A DNA stretch of 64,000 bases from Cinnamomum chago (GCA_038049695.1 CP142458.1:57755501-57819500); one strand, 5' to 3'. Numbered from the stretch's first letter, positions 10,935 to 22,590 are shown. Made by a program: numbers and translations. The notes: a model not told the origin generated them from the letters alone.

Positions 10935-12337
10935 TCATGTTCGCTGAGCCCTATTGCCCATTTCACTAGTCTCCCCGAGAAGTTGACCTTCTGAAGTACT
11001 GATCGGATACTCGGTCAGGACTTTGATGGTGTGGGCTTGAAAGTAGTATCTCAGCTTCCGAGTTGCACATACCAAGGCCAATGCCAGCTTTTCAAGTGGT
11101 AGGTATCTCGTCTTGGCATCTAGTAGAGTTTTACTGATGAAATAGATCGGCTGATGGTGCTTTCCTTGCTCCCTCATCTAGACCGCACTGACTACATGCT
11201 GAGATACCGCCAAATAGAGCACCAGCTCTTCCCCGGGATTTGGAATAGAAAGGACAAGAGGAGAACTCAAATATTGCTTGAGCTGTGCGAACGCTTCATC
11301 ACATTTTTCATCCCACACTTTCTTTGCCTTCCTCTTTAAAGCAAGAAACATTAGTCGGCACTTGTCCGAACTCCTTGCTATAAAGCGATTCAGGGCAGCA
11401 AGCATCCCTGTCAATTTTTGTACCTCCTTCTTTGAGCTCGGCCAAACTAATCTCTACACAACTGCAACTTGGTTGGGATTGGCCTCAATTCCATTATGGG
11501 TCACGATGTATCCAAGGAATTTCCCCGAGCTAACCCCAAATGAGTATTTCGTGGCGTTCAGCTTCAACTTGTACTTTTGTAAGATGCCGAATACCATATT
11601 CAAATCTTCCTCATGAGCTTCCTTTTTCTGCTTTTCACTACCATATCATCAATATAAGCTTCTATCGTACTTCCGATCATACTCTGAAATATATTCGTAA
11701 CCAATCTCTGATATGTCGCCCCCGCATTCTTAAGCCCAAAGGGCATTCATTTATAACAGAAGGTTCCCTTAGGGGTTATGAATGTTGTCTTCTCCTGGTC
11801 GACCTTCACCATCGCAATTTGGTGGCATCCCCGATATGCATCCAAGAAGCTCATCCGTTCGTGCCCCACTGTGGAGTCCACTAGCTGATCAATCTTTGGG
11901 AGCGGAAAACTATCCTTAGGACATGCCTCATTCAGGTCAGTGAAGTCTACACACACACTCCATTTGTTATCCTTTTTTGATACGGCAACAGTGTTAGACA
12001 ACCACTCTGGGTAATGCACCTCCCGGATGGCATCTTTTTCCAAGTATTTATCCATTTCTTCATTCACGGTGGCTTGGCGTTCAGGGGCCAGCTTTCTCTG
12101 CTTTTGAACTACTGGTTTGGCTCTTGGATCTACCCCCAACTTGTGACTGATGACCTCGGGATCAACTCCAGGCATCTCATGTGGGGTCCAGGCAAAGACG
12201 TCAGCGTTCTTGTTGAGCAGCCGGGCTAGGCTATCCTGCTCATCTCTAGTCATTAATTTCTCAATCTTCCAATATTGTTCGGGGGATGGTACACCTCCTT
12301 TCCAGACAACAAACTTTTCCAGCTCTTCCATCGCCAT
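10935..12337 (-). pseudogene. Reverse transcriptase and primary RNase H of the Tat element
   Basis: At 12337-11747: GVDPRAKPVVQKQRKLAPER, then IREVHYPEWLSNTVAVSKKD, VCVDFTDLNEACPKDSFPLP and FLDAYRGCHQI, the conserved N-terminal RT blocks of Ty3/gypsy pol. The region 11178-11690 continues RT and connection (MTGMLAALNRFIARSSDK). At 11177-10935: HHQPIYFISKTLLDAKTRY, then YLPLEKLALALVCATRKLR and YYFQAHTIKVLTEYP, the degenerate primary RNase H. Stops and frame changes between these blocks show decay. Confidence 0.85.
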
Positions 12338-12391
12338 ACTGGTCCGGTCGGGCCCGTGCTCGCCGCCTTCCGACCGACCTGGATGTAATTG

Positions 12392-12997
12392 TTATTCCTG
12401 GTCTACCCTTCTGTTCGAGCAGTTGTTTCCTTCTTCGACTTTTATCACCTTCCCTTTGATTGCAGCTATCAGGCAGCTCCTGGAAACCACTTGATCTCCC
12501 CTGATCTCCATCATCCCTTTCAACGTCAAGAAACGGATCCTTTGATGATAAGTTAAGGGGACTGCCTTTATTCGATGGATCCACGTTCGTCCCATGATGG
12601 TGTTGTAAGGTGAGGGCACGTCGACCACCAAAAACTCCACGTCCAAATGAATAGGTCCTGCCTCGACCTGAACCATGATGAGGCCCATTGGGTGTACAGC
12701 TTGTCCGCTGAATCCGAACAAGGGTAGTGAGGTCGGCTTCAAGTCCGACCGTTTTAATTTGAGCTTACCAAATAGCTCGGCGTACATGATTTCTGACGAG
12801 CTCCTAGGATCAATCAATATTTTTCGAACATCATATTCTTGAACCCTCAAAGTCAATACTAACGCATCATTGTGCGGTTGGACCACGTCCCGCAAATCCT
12901 CATCTGTGAATGAGATTTCTCCCTCCTTACGTCCTACCTCATAAACAATGCTTGGATCGATAGTTGTCTGGTACACTTCCTTTAGGTGCACAACCAT
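12392..12997 (-). pseudogene. Retropepsin-like protease domain of the Tat element
   Basis: A 201-residue open frame with ALVLTLRVQEYDVRKILIDP then RSSSEIMYAELF, and further on YNTIMGRTWIHRIKAVPLTY. The active-site block should read D-x-G-S-S; here it is DPRSS, so the glycine is replaced by arginine. The rest of the family pattern is intact. It is clearly homologous but probably inactive. Confidence 0.8.
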
Positions 12998-13154
12998 TTT
13001 TCTCTGGTTTCTGACGGATCTGGTTGTTACCTCAGAAAGGCTGGTGGCCTAGTGCACCACATCTATCACCCCAACAGGTTCCTTCTTTGGTTCGTCGCTC
13101 CTCAGCTCTTTCCTAGCCAAGCCGCCTAGGGCCTTTTTTATCATGAATCTCCAC

Positions 13155-14319
13155 TTATTCCTTCAAGTGTCCCTCCTTCACGAGGTCTTCCAAGTGCTGC
13201 TTGAGCATTCTGTAGTCCTCTGTCAAGTGCCCATGTTCCCGATGGTATGAACACCATAGGTTTGGATTCCGGCGCCCCGGATCATCGACCATCTTCGAAG
13301 GTCTCCTAAAGTAGGGTTTATCCTTGATCTGGGTCAAAATTCGGTAGATCAGCTCCTTGAAGATGGTATATACTCTTCATAAGCCGACCTTATGGGCTCA
13401 GCTCGGGCTGTCCTTCGCTCCGTCCTCTCCCCAAACTCTCTTCTTCGTTTTCGCTTGTTCTCTTCCTCCGCTGGGCGAGCCCATCTCGGCTCTGTGATAC
13501 CCATATCTTCTTCCAATTTTATGAACTCCTCAATCCGGTCTAACAACTCTCCTTGTGTAGTCGGGGACCGCTTCATTAATAATTGGCGAAGTTAGCTCTC
13601 CTTCGGTAGCTAGAGCTTAGAGGTTGCTACAACTACCTGCTCGTTACTCCCTCCCACCTCATTATAGAGGCGCCAGTAACGCGTGCCGAACTCTTTCAGG
13701 CTTTTCGAGCTCTGCTTCTTGAGAGGCAGTAATGCCCTGATGTCTTTCGGTTGCTTGGGATTTGTTACTAAATGTGTAACAAAAGATCTAGCAAGCTCTC
13801 GAAAGCTGCAAACCGATCTCGGCTTTGGGCGGGAAAATCACTTCAAGGCCAGGTTTCCCAAACTCGAGGGAAAAACTTTGCACATCAGCGGCTTATTTCC
13901 TATCTATAATGCCATGGAATGCTGGTAATACTGGACATGGTAAGCGGGATCCGAGGTTCCATCATAGACTCTTAAGTTGGGGATCAAGAATCGTCGAGGT
14001 GGGTCTGTTTTTTCTATCTCGAAATTTTGAGTGTTCCCCAGATACCGTGCCCTGGTCGGATTATCTAGAGGGAGCTTCCGATCAGCGAACGCCTTTTTAA
14101 TAAGGGCTTGAAGATCCTCCTCGGCAAGTGCTCGTGAGGGTGCTTTCCTCCTCGAGGTTTCGCCAACCTCAATGCATCTGCTCGGACGGGCTTTGCCTTC
14201 CCTCCGAGGTCAAGAACTTGAAGTCCTATTTCCTTCGTCACTTGTTCTAGCTTTAGCTCAGCTCCGCCAAGTTCTTGATTTGGAGTGGTTGGTGAATGGG
14301 TCTTTGCCCGACTGTTCAT
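13155..14319 (-). pseudogene. Gag relic of the Tat element
   Basis: Minus-strand blocks in different frames: start near 14319 (MNSRAKTHSPTTPNQELGG); PTRARYLGNTQNFEIEKTDP and FLIPNLRVYDGTSDPAYHV at about 13930-14060; LALKWFSRPKPRSVCSFREL then FGTRYWRLYNEVGG at about 13690-13870, the capsid-like gag core; LLDRIEEFIKLEEDMG at 13500-13560; and CSYHREHGHLTEDYRMLKQH at 13190-13260, the reduced zinc-knuckle-like region of Tat gag. Interrupted by stops. Confidence 0.8.
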
Positions 14320-14471
14320 GTCGCCCCCTGAGCCGAGCTTCCTCCACCTGAGATGGAGGCCTTCTAGTCCGGGGCAGTGAACCTGGATTCTGTTCTTGAA
14401 CTAACATTTTTCTCAGCAAAAAGAAGCGTTAGTGGGTTTTTCCCTCTTCGCTTCCCACAGACGGCGCCACT

Positions 14472-15050
14472 TGTAAGGTCAATTTTTGAAGAGATAAGCA
14501 AGGTGGAATAACCTTTCCTCTTGATTTGGTGCCTTTTCTTTTTCTTTTTGCTGGATCTCCTTCCCTGAATGAAATACCTTTTTAAGAAGAAAGAAACCCA
14601 GTGAAACTCGATCGGGGTGGCCCGGTCGAACTTTCTCCGATGCTTAAGTTAGCCACCGAGATTGGAAATTCATGTAATAGATAGATTTTTGATGTGATTT
14701 TTGGCATACCTCCCTCTCAGATCATCTCCCTCCTCTTATGCAATTTTCCCCTAGATTTCTAATGCCCGTTGGTACACGTTTCCCATTTCCACATCATGAT
14801 GAATAGATTTCAAACGTGACTCAGGATCGTGGGTTGTTTCCCCCTGAATATTGGTCTCCTTTTTCTCTCTTCTCTGTCCTTGTGGTATTTGACACATGTC
14901 CTTTCCCACCTTCTCCATTATAGCATGTGAGAGGATCATGGCCCCTTTTCATGGGTTGTTCCTTCTCCACTTTCATTATTGGGCTAATTTTATAGGTGGG
15001 TTTGTTTTGGCCCAAATCCACTTCCAAGTCATTCAAACTTTCCCCTCACA
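14472..15050 (-). repeat. 5' LTR of the Tat element (with adjacent PBS)
   Basis: About 579 bases, the partner of 7441-8023. On the minus strand it ends ...GACCTTACA, followed after one base by GTGGCGCCGTCTGTGGGAAG (about 14452-14470). This resembles the primer-binding site used by Tat/Athila-type elements. A leader of about 130 bases separates the PBS from gag. Confidence 0.92.
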
Positions 15051-15078
15051 ACTATGTTTGAATTATTTTTGTGCACAG

Positions 15079-15159
15079 GGTGTTCGGTTTTATGCCATAA
15101 ACACGGATGCGCAAGCATTGATGAATTTAGCAGCAAGGAACCCATTTCAAATTGGAGAA
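15079..15159 (+). pseudogene. Plastid FtsZ1-like exon 2
   Basis: This 81-base exon encodes 27 residues, starting GVRFYAINTDAQALMNLA and ending PFQIGE. It is bounded by an acceptor (TTTTTGTGCACAG) and a donor (GAA|GTTCGC). In plant and cyanobacterial FtsZ the order is G-L-Q-(G/S)-V-D-F-Y-A-I-N-T-D-x-Q-A-L ... P-L-Q-I-G-E, so it follows directly in phase from exon 1 (...SRLQ). The tubulin-like T-loop Asp in VDFYAINTD is Arg here. The Tat element occupies the intervening intron, which without it would be only about 190 bases. No further FtsZ exon (the L-L-T-R-G-L-G-T-G-G-N block) was found to the right. Confidence 0.8.
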
Positions 15160-18100
15160 GTTCGCGAGGCAAGATACGTAGAAAGGTCCATACTAGATCA
15201 AGTGATTGGAAGATGGAGTGGGGGAGATGGCGAAAGAGAATGAGATGAAAAAGAAGACAATAGGAGACGCAGTTATGAGCAACGCCTCTCAAAGTTGTAA
15301 AATAGGAATGAAACAAGGCTTTACGGACCACGTTTTTGCTGCACAATCTGCAATGACCCTTCTCGAGGAATGGCCCAATTCTGAAACTTTTTCCGTAAAA
15401 TTCTCATTATTTTATTTTATGTTTAGTTTGAGTGATGTGCATTCTTTAATGCAAGATTGATGCCCATGGTGCTACAACTACAAAGCATGACACGAATTCG
15501 AGGATTCTATTTTAATTGTTTTCAAAATTGATGTCTTTTATATTCGTTTGAATCACATTAAAAATACTTACCGGGTAACATGAGGATATCACAATATCTA
15601 ATGTTTATTTTGGTCCTACATAGGTTTGCAAATTGAGGTTTTTATAATTAGCTTAGGTCCTCAAAATTTCATGGTCATACATTGTATAGATTTCTTGTGA
15701 TAAATTTCAATCATTAATTACGTCCAATATAGTGTGGAATAAAGCAACTTCAATTAAGGGACCCACAGTAGCGGGTTAGATTGATAAAAGGTGGGTCCCC
15801 TATATAAAGATCAAACGAGGGTTTGTGAAAGGGTTTGTTCTGGTAAGAACATCAATTGAGTCATTTGAGTTTTAGTCTAGGGTAAATCAGTCAAAAATAG
15901 AAAATTGGAGATATAATTACATTTTATGAAGTTGGATGCTTAGTCAAGGGAGATTTTAGTAAAAATACAAAATATATGGGCCTTTTAAGGTTGTGAAAAA
16001 ATATAGTGGTCCTTCTAAAATAAATAAATAAAAAATTTTATTTTTAACAGTCTCATAACGAGTTCACCACGTTAGGGTCCCAAGAAAGGAAAAGACTAAA
16101 CTCAGTTCAATGGTGAGCATAATTTAAATTAATATGAAACTAGCGTGAGTGTTAACTTCATATTGGTTCATGAGTCTGCAGGGATTAGATTGTTGATGGG
16201 TTAGTTCTTAGATTTTTAATTCTCACACAAGCCATGAGAGGCACATCTTAGAAGGAAACCTTGTATCCTAATTCCTATGCACACCTTGTGCATAGTGCAC
16301 TAGGCCTACCTGATGGTCCATCCGAGACTGCTGGATCAACTAATAACCCATTTGAATGGAATGGACTTGTAAGCCACGGAGGATAGGGTTTGAATGATCG
16401 GATGGTGTTGAATTTTTTTACATAAGAGGGCCCAAACCAGATCTTCAAATCTGTCAAATCCCATCGGCCTCACTGCGAGGTGCACATGGAGAGCTCGATC
16501 CAGCGCATATGATAACGACTCACTATGATGCATGCCAATCATGGATAACTAAATTGGAAAGGTCTTGTTAAGGATTAGAGTTTACGCGAAATATAACCGA
16601 ATCATCAAACCATTGCTATGAGGGTCTCTTAGTTTGCTGGTTTCTTTAGTTAAATTTTTAGTGAAAGCTAATCCAACCGTCAGTATAATTGAGATAAGTG
16701 TTTAATTTGGGTGAGTGCCAATTTAGCGGGGTTAGTGTATATCGGGGGGTTGGGTTGATAATACATGGGTCCCATGAAATACTTGAACTTTTATCTCTTT
16801 ATGGATTAGTTAACGGCTCCAAATAAATTTAAAAAAAAAATTTCCTGTCAGATATTATGATCACATATTAGTATTAAGTACATAAGTTTTTATAAGTACC
16901 ATTTTTTATCTTACAATATTGATATTTATACGAATGAAACTCACCATAATAGTGGAATGATTGGAAACCTCCTTTTTTATCTCTTTGTTAATAACTATAA
17001 AGTAATTTTGAACTGGAGACCTGGTCAATTGAAGAATTGTTACTTCTTGATTTGGGATTTTATCTTTTTTCTCAATATTTTATATAGAATATCAAAATGA
17101 TTATGAATGAAGAATCAGATCTAGTTCTTTTTATCTGGATCTTTTTATTTATTTGAGTATTGCTCCTTCTAGAAGATATAAACGGCGCCCTAAATAAAAA
17201 ACTAAAAATTAAAAAAGAAAGTTATATTTTCTTAATTAGGAACTTATCAATATGCATGTAGATGTCTTCCTATCATGGAGTGCAGGGAGAGAGGAGAATA
17301 GGTATATTCTTGGATTAGGGATGCCAGGGAAATCAACGTAATCAATCCATTTATAATATGTATTCTGAGGTTTCAAATATGTAAGGTGAAAACATATAGA
17401 ATAAATAGGTGTTTCCATCCAAAGGTGAATAGTAGACGGATGAATGTTAAATTGGGTTAAGTGATAATTTATTGGGGAGGGTGGTTTTGGTGTGTGTGAG
17501 GGTGGTAGATGATCATGAGTTGGTCCATGGGCCAACTCGGGGCCCACATTGTAGTTCGCGCAAGAGCCTACAGGTTCTGTCTGTAGGCTCCCTCCTATGA
17601 TCAATTTAAGCCCTTCGCACACACTATTTCCAAGACCATGGTTTGAGACATTCAAAATAGCACATCTCGTGATCAATGATTTGCATTCTTTTTTGCACGC
17701 AGGTAGGACACAAGGATCTCTATAAACCATTGGGTTCACATGATTCAATGCTTCTAGGCGAGACCCACAAGCCACAACCTTAGAATTAAGCTTAGGGACA
17801 ACATATTGTTCTTGAAAATACTCCTATATATAATGACCAACTCTTGGATGCATAAAAATCAAGGATGTTTGAAAGGATAGCAAGGTTTAGACCTTGATTG
17901 AGGTTGCACACAATACCATTCCTAGCATATGTTAAGTTCCTAAAATATCTTGGTCAAGCCTGACATGGGCCTAAGTGCTTGGTTTGAGACCGGACTGCCT
18001 GAAACATGTTGACCCAAGCTTGCAATTTAGTCAATTGGGTCGGGCTTTCTGTCATTTGTTTGGCTTTGAATCTCTTGCCGATCAAATCTGTCACTAAACA

Positions 18101-18714
18101 ACAAGCACTATTTTTTCAGACTAGGCCGGGCCTGGCTCAAGCTCTCTATCACTTACTCCAACTTTGTTCCAAATTTTACATCCAGACTCTCCCAGAATAC
18201 TAAAACCTTAGGTCAAGCCTAACCCAAAAAAAGTTGGGCCTGAATTGAGCCCATGCTTGCACGGCCATGAGAACCCCCTAGATAGTTGGTACACAAAATA
18301 ACACTAATCAAATAATCCTAACACTTAATTTTGAATGGGTTGTGCCCCCTACAGGTGGGCCGTGCAGATGATCTTGTGGGTCCAACCTTGGTCTTCAACA
18401 ATTATGGGGGAGGTGGGGGAATTGAAAGATCTAGATCGGACCTATATATATGCAAAATTTAACGACGTATAAATCATCATAACCCCTTAATCCATTATCC
18501 TTTAAATTTAACAATTTTTAGAATGCATCATTTTCTTAAGGGTTTGGCAAAACCATATGTGATTGGAAAATGATACACATGTGCAAATGATGCACATGTG
18601 ATTCATTTCCATATGCAATTGGGTCCTACGGAAAAACTTTCTATCGTTTGTTATTTTCACACATGCTTCAAAACTACATGCAAAAAAGGCCATTTTCAAT
18701 CAAATGGCTAACCA
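15160..18714. other. Intergenic sequence without recognised genes
   Basis: AT-rich sequence with no convincing coding frame or element ends. A TATATAAAG motif occurs at about 15800, but no gene follows it. The 179-residue minus-strand frame at 17236-17775 shows no family motif. 17950-18260 contains short repeated GGCCTGGC/GGGCCTAAG-like words seen in dispersed plant repeats. Confidence 0.5.
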
Positions 18715-19345
18715 TTTTTCTCAAATTTCTCAAAATCCATGTTGAATAAAAAAACCTAGAATATGTTTCCCTCTAATATTTATACCTTAGAAATAGGATC
18801 AACAATTTCGATCGTGAAATGTACCCCACAAAAGTCCAAAATCATAGATTTTAGGGTATGGACTCTTTCGCAAATATCTCAACATTCGTGATGGATCAAC
18901 GGACGAAATTTGATCACATAGCCCTATTTGGCCTTATAGTGAGTGTTAACAATTCAGATCTTACTTCAGGGGCCCACACAATTAAAACAAAATTGAAAAA
19001 GCAGTCTCGCGGTCTAGGATGCCCCAAAAACATGTCATTAATTGTTCAGTCCAACAGTTGTACATTTTTTTTTTTTTTTTTTTTTGCTTTCTCAAAACCC
19101 ATGAAGAGTTAAGATGTAAGATTTCACCACTAGCCATTTAGCTTTCTAAAGAATATTAACAATTTAGAACATGAAAATGTGCCCCACGGAAGCCTAGATC
19201 AGTAGATTTTAATGTTTCGGCTTTTCCACAAATATCTTAAAATCAGATGAATCAACAAATGAAATTTGACCCTCTGGCCTGTTTGACCTTTTAAAGAATC
19301 TGAACATTTCGGATCTTGATTATGGGCCCACATGATTTAGATAAA
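18715..19345. repeat. Diverged tandem duplication, period about 350 bases
   Basis: Two blocks (about 18780-18975 and 19145-19335) share an order of words: TTAGAAA, AACAATTT, GTGAAATGT/GAAAATGTG, CCCCAC, AGATTTTA, CAAATATCT, ATCAAC, GAAATTTGA, CC, ATC/TTCGGATCTT and GGGCCCACA. They are clearly duplicates but diverged, with indels. A poly-T run (19062-19085) lies between them. Confidence 0.6.
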
Positions 19346-19899
19346 TCAGAAAATGGGATTGGGGCATTGTTGAAGTGAATTACTGCAGCACTGCCTCTTA
19401 CTTCACCCTTTTTCACACACGTGGTTCTCTTTCACATCCCTCAAGGTGTGGAAGTTTGGGGCTGAAAACGCACACCAATTTCACACCTCATTTATGCATG
19501 TGATGCATAAATGAATGCCATCAAATATAAATTGATGAGTGCAAGGACACACTGTCCAATTGAACACATGACCCTAAAGAATCAGCATATGAGGCCCACC
19601 TTTAGATGTTACATCATTTGACCCCACCAAGGCTCCTCCGAATGCCACGTCAACAAGGGCCCATTGTCTCGTTGCTCAATTGATTAAGTCATATTAGCCC
19701 CGTTTAAAACTCCCTCTAAATTTGAATTTATTATTATGAATGAGATAAGCTTAAGATCGCCTTTTCTATTTGATATACCTATTCCATCTTATTTTCTTCT
19801 TTAATTCTAATCTCTTAAATGTTTCCTAATAATTGTGACAATTAAATGATGGCAATATATAGAAGGTTCCCTTTTTAATTGACTCACTTCCCAAATGAT

Positions 19900-20130
19900 G
19901 GCAATAAAGGTTCCCTCCATCTTTAAAAAAAAAAAAAACGTAAAAAAAGTAACCCCCTTTCTCCACTTAAAGACAAAAAAAAAAGCTTCACTTTTCTATA
20001 AAAAAAAGTCAAAAATTTTTTATACTAAACAACTAAAAAAAAATATCATCATAATGCCTTATATTTTATTCTCTCTTAATTTGATGCTTCACCTCACTTT
20101 ACTTCAATTCACCATACATCCAAACACGCG
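19900..20130 (-). mobile_element. Partial Tourist-like MITE (PIF/Harbinger family)
   Basis: The right end (TTCAATTCACCATACATCC, then AAACACGC) and the interior (ATCATCATAATGCCTTATATTT, then GATGCTTCACCTCACTTTA) match the MITE at 55588-55903 in reverse orientation. It ends at about 20130, followed by TAA. The left terminus cannot be found, so it is truncated or rearranged. Confidence 0.65.
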
Positions 20131-20395
20131 TAATTCTTCGATCAACTTCTACATGTATATTTTGTCATTTATCCTCCTTAGTTTTGATTAGCACAATCAT
20201 TCTTAGTTTCACATAATATACATGAAGTTGGTTTTTTTTTTTTTTTTTTTTTTTTGTTTATCCCATTTAATTGGAACTCAATAATTGTGGGCAGTACAAA
20301 AACCATTGAAATTGGACTACATTTCTTCAAAATTAAAATTTAAGCAAAACTTCAATACAAGCTCTTCCCCCACCCCGTGGTCAAAGTCAGCTTTT

Positions 20396-21613
20396 CTACT
20401 TTGACGCCAAGTCCTGTAATGAAATAACGGTCTCAAAGGCCCCAACTAATGCCTTCACCTTGCTCCTTCTCTCCCCCACAAGCTTGCTTGCAGTCTGCTC
20501 GATCACGTCATTGTAAGCTGCTGCCTCTTTCTTCTCTCGACTGTCTTGATGATTCAAAGCTATATTGATCGATTTAGGTTTTAGATCATCCACAATGCAT
20601 CCCAAATTTTCTCTTTTTCTAAACTTCAATCTCTCACTCTCTCCACTGCTCGTTTCCTTGTTGTCGATCACCTTACCTCGTCGAAATTCCAGCTTAAGAG
20701 GCTTATCGACAATGCCCCGATCCATCAAGACCGACTTGCTCCGATTAGTGTTCAGCTTCTCATCTTCTCCTTGTCTACTAGCTATAGAATTCACAGTAGT
20801 ATGTTGATGGTCTTCGCGACCATCATCATTTGGCTCGCCTTGTTCTTCTTCTAAATGATGGTTTTTGCCTCTGCCATTGTCGCCTTTTTTATCCATGATT
20901 TCTTTTGTTGTGGGAGATTCTTCATGTTCATCTAATGACGCAGTGGAATCGCCAGCTTCAGAGTCTAAATTTTGACAGAAGTTCTCATCTTTTGCAGGTG
21001 GAACATCAAGGGGACAATGTTCCACCACTTCCTTCTTCACTATCTCTTTTAAAACTTCATCCTTCTGTTCTTCTTTCTCTTGCTCATAGGTTGTATTCGC
21101 CTGTTTTCCAATTATACTAGGACTAGTGATGTTGCTTCGTGTAGTTTTTGCTTCTCTTCTTTCCTTAGTAATTTCTTCCTTAGTAATTGCTTCTATCTTC
21201 GCGACTTTTGCCTTGACCAATGGTTGATTTCGTCCATTTTTAAGCGGCATTGGTTTTTGATTGGATACAAGTTTTGTGGAAACTATGGTTTTGGTTGAGG
21301 TGGATGTGGGTTGGATTGGTTTCTCCCAAGTTCTGCCTTGTAGAGCCTTTTTCTCAAGTGAGGATGGTGATGGAGGTTTGATAGTAGACTTCACACTATG
21401 CAAGTGTTTGGGAGTCACATGTTGAGAAGAATGTCTGCTTCCAAACTTGCAAACTTCATTGGATGAGCTAACTGTAGGCTTGAGATAATTTGGCGTTGGT
21501 TTTTTTGGTATGGGAGTTGGAATTGCTTGAGAGACATGAATTTTTGGAGGGTTTGAGGGTGACAATAATCTCCTTCTTTTTCCATTACCACCTTCCTTCA
21601 TTTTTGCATCCAT
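20396..21613 (-). CDS. Plant calmodulin-binding-domain protein
   Basis: An intact 405-codon frame, with ATG at 21613 and stop at 20396, no introns. The N-terminal 290 residues are low-complexity, Lys/Ser/Pro then Glu/Asp-rich, probably disordered (for example PPKIHVSQAIPTPIPKKPTP). The C-terminal 115 residues match the plant-specific calmodulin-binding domain (CaM_binding family). They include LKLEFRRGKVID, then ERLKFRKRENLG, and the diagnostic end NDVIEQTASKLVGERRSKVK followed by ALVGAFETVISLQ, a basic amphipathic helix. Family members bind Ca2+/calmodulin and some are linked to pathogen or stress signalling; the exact role of this one is unknown. Purifying selection on the C-terminus seems likely because this end is the best kept. 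The nearest TE is a MITE fragment about 270 bases downstream. Confidence 0.85.
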   Translation of the reverse strand: MDAKMKEGGNGKRRRLLSPSNPPKIHVSQAIPTPIPKKPTPNYLKPTVSSSNEVCKFGSRHSSQHVTPKHLHSVKSTIKPPSPSSLEKKALQGRTWEKPIQPTSTSTKTIVSTKLVSNQKPMPLKNGRNQPLVKAKVAKIEAITKEEITKERREAKTTRSNITSPSIIGKQANTTYEQEKEEQKDEVLKEIVKKEVVEHCPLDVPPAKDENFCQNLDSEAGDSTASLDEHEESPTTKEIMDKKGDNGRGKNHHLEEEQGEPNDDGREDHQHTTVNSIASRQGEDEKLNTNRSKSVLMDRGIVDKPLKLEFRRGKVIDNKETSSGESERLKFRKRENLGCIVDDLKPKSINIALNHQDSREKKEAAAYNDVIEQTASKLVGERRSKVKALVGAFETVISLQDLASK

Positions 21614-21645
21614 GATTTATGGGGATTCAAACAACCAAAAAGGCT

Positions 21646-22590
21646 TCTGCAGACGTAATAAAAAGGAAAAAGAAAAGAGAAATCACGATTAAATATAGCA
21701 AAAGCCAATGCAGCCATAAAGAATATGTGAGTAGGGATTTTTAGGTTTACGTCCCCTTAAACTTTGGATTCTTCATGTTATTAATGATAAAAGACCGAAA
21801 AATGTCACTTGAGTTGAATGATATTTCAATGGTCTTATCATGATCCATTGATATCATGTGTAAGATTGTAAAATAAATAAATAAATAAATAAAAGGACCT
21901 GAGTCAAGTGCTTTGTGCATTTTCTGGTCTCTCATCAATATCATGTGAAATCTAGCTTTAAGGGGAAGTGATCCGTAAAAAGTCCATATACTGTATTTCT
22001 TAAATGTTTTGTTTGGGTTTCCGCAGAGAGATGACATGATTGCAACAGAAATAGGAAAATTATTTTAGCAATCTAAATAAAATATGGAAAGATTCTATGC
22101 ACCCATTAAGAACATATAGTTTTTCCTGGATGTTTGTTTGGATATTTCCAACCAATCTCTCTCAAATTACAAATTCTTTGATTTATAGAATGTTTTTCTT
22201 TGTACTTCTATTTCCATCTATGTAGAATCCTTGGATTGAAAATGGTGCAATATTAATTGATCTTTGCAAAACAAACATAGGAATTAGAGGATAAAAGAAA
22301 AAAAGAAATCAGCCCAAGAGGAAAACAAATATGAAATACCTTAATTGAGCTAGTTGATTTCCCTTCTCTGCATTTCTAGCCTTTTCAAGAAATTGGAATG
22401 ATGGGTTTTCTTTTTTGATGGAGTTTGGTTGATTTGAGATGGATTCTTCATAGAAGAGAGGAGAAAAAAAAACAAGAGGTTGTGTAAAGTAGTAGTACCC
22501 ACGTCCCCTCTTTCTGTTTTAGAGGGAATGGTTGAAAAAACAGCTTCAGAGATTTCAACAAATTCAAGTAGGGTGGGAAGGCTGACCAAG
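21646..22590 (-). promoter_or_regulatory. Probable 5' leader with intron of the calmodulin-binding gene
   Basis: On the minus strand a good acceptor (TTTTTATTACGTCTGCAG) ends at 21647, 33 bases before the ATG. A matching donor (ATTAAG|GTATTT) lies at 22340/22339. This would be a 5'UTR intron of 693 bases with the non-coding first exon upstream of 22340. A polypyrimidine-rich stretch and TC-rich sequence around 22400-22520 would be the leader/promoter zone. This is inference from splice signals; no transcript is available. Confidence 0.45.

Larger units (their letters stand above)
7441..15050 (-). mobile_element. Complete Tat-lineage Ty3/gypsy LTR retrotransposon
   Basis: Both LTRs are present (7441-8023 and 14472-15050). 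Both ends are TG...CA, and the element is flanked by a perfect 5-bp TSD, ACTAT (7436-7440 and 15051-15055). On the minus strand the order is 5' LTR, primer-binding site (TGGCGCCGTCTGTGGG), gag, protease, reverse transcriptase, RNase H, an additional RNase H, integrase, polypurine tract, 3' LTR. The extra RNase H between pol and integrase is the hallmark of the Tat group (Ogre, Retand and relatives). Multiple stops and frameshifts make it non-autonomous. It sits in the intron between the two FtsZ relic exons. A plus-strand ORF occupies the integrase-3'LTR spacer. Confidence 0.92.

Noticed and set aside
7026-15159. A functional FtsZ gene with a long intron
   Set aside because: Frameshift in exon 1, altered glycine loop, T-loop change and no later exons.
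17236-17775. 179-codon minus-strand open frame
   Set aside because: No domain or motif, Pro/His/Thr-rich, no clear promoter or splice context, and surrounded by non-coding repeat-like DNA.
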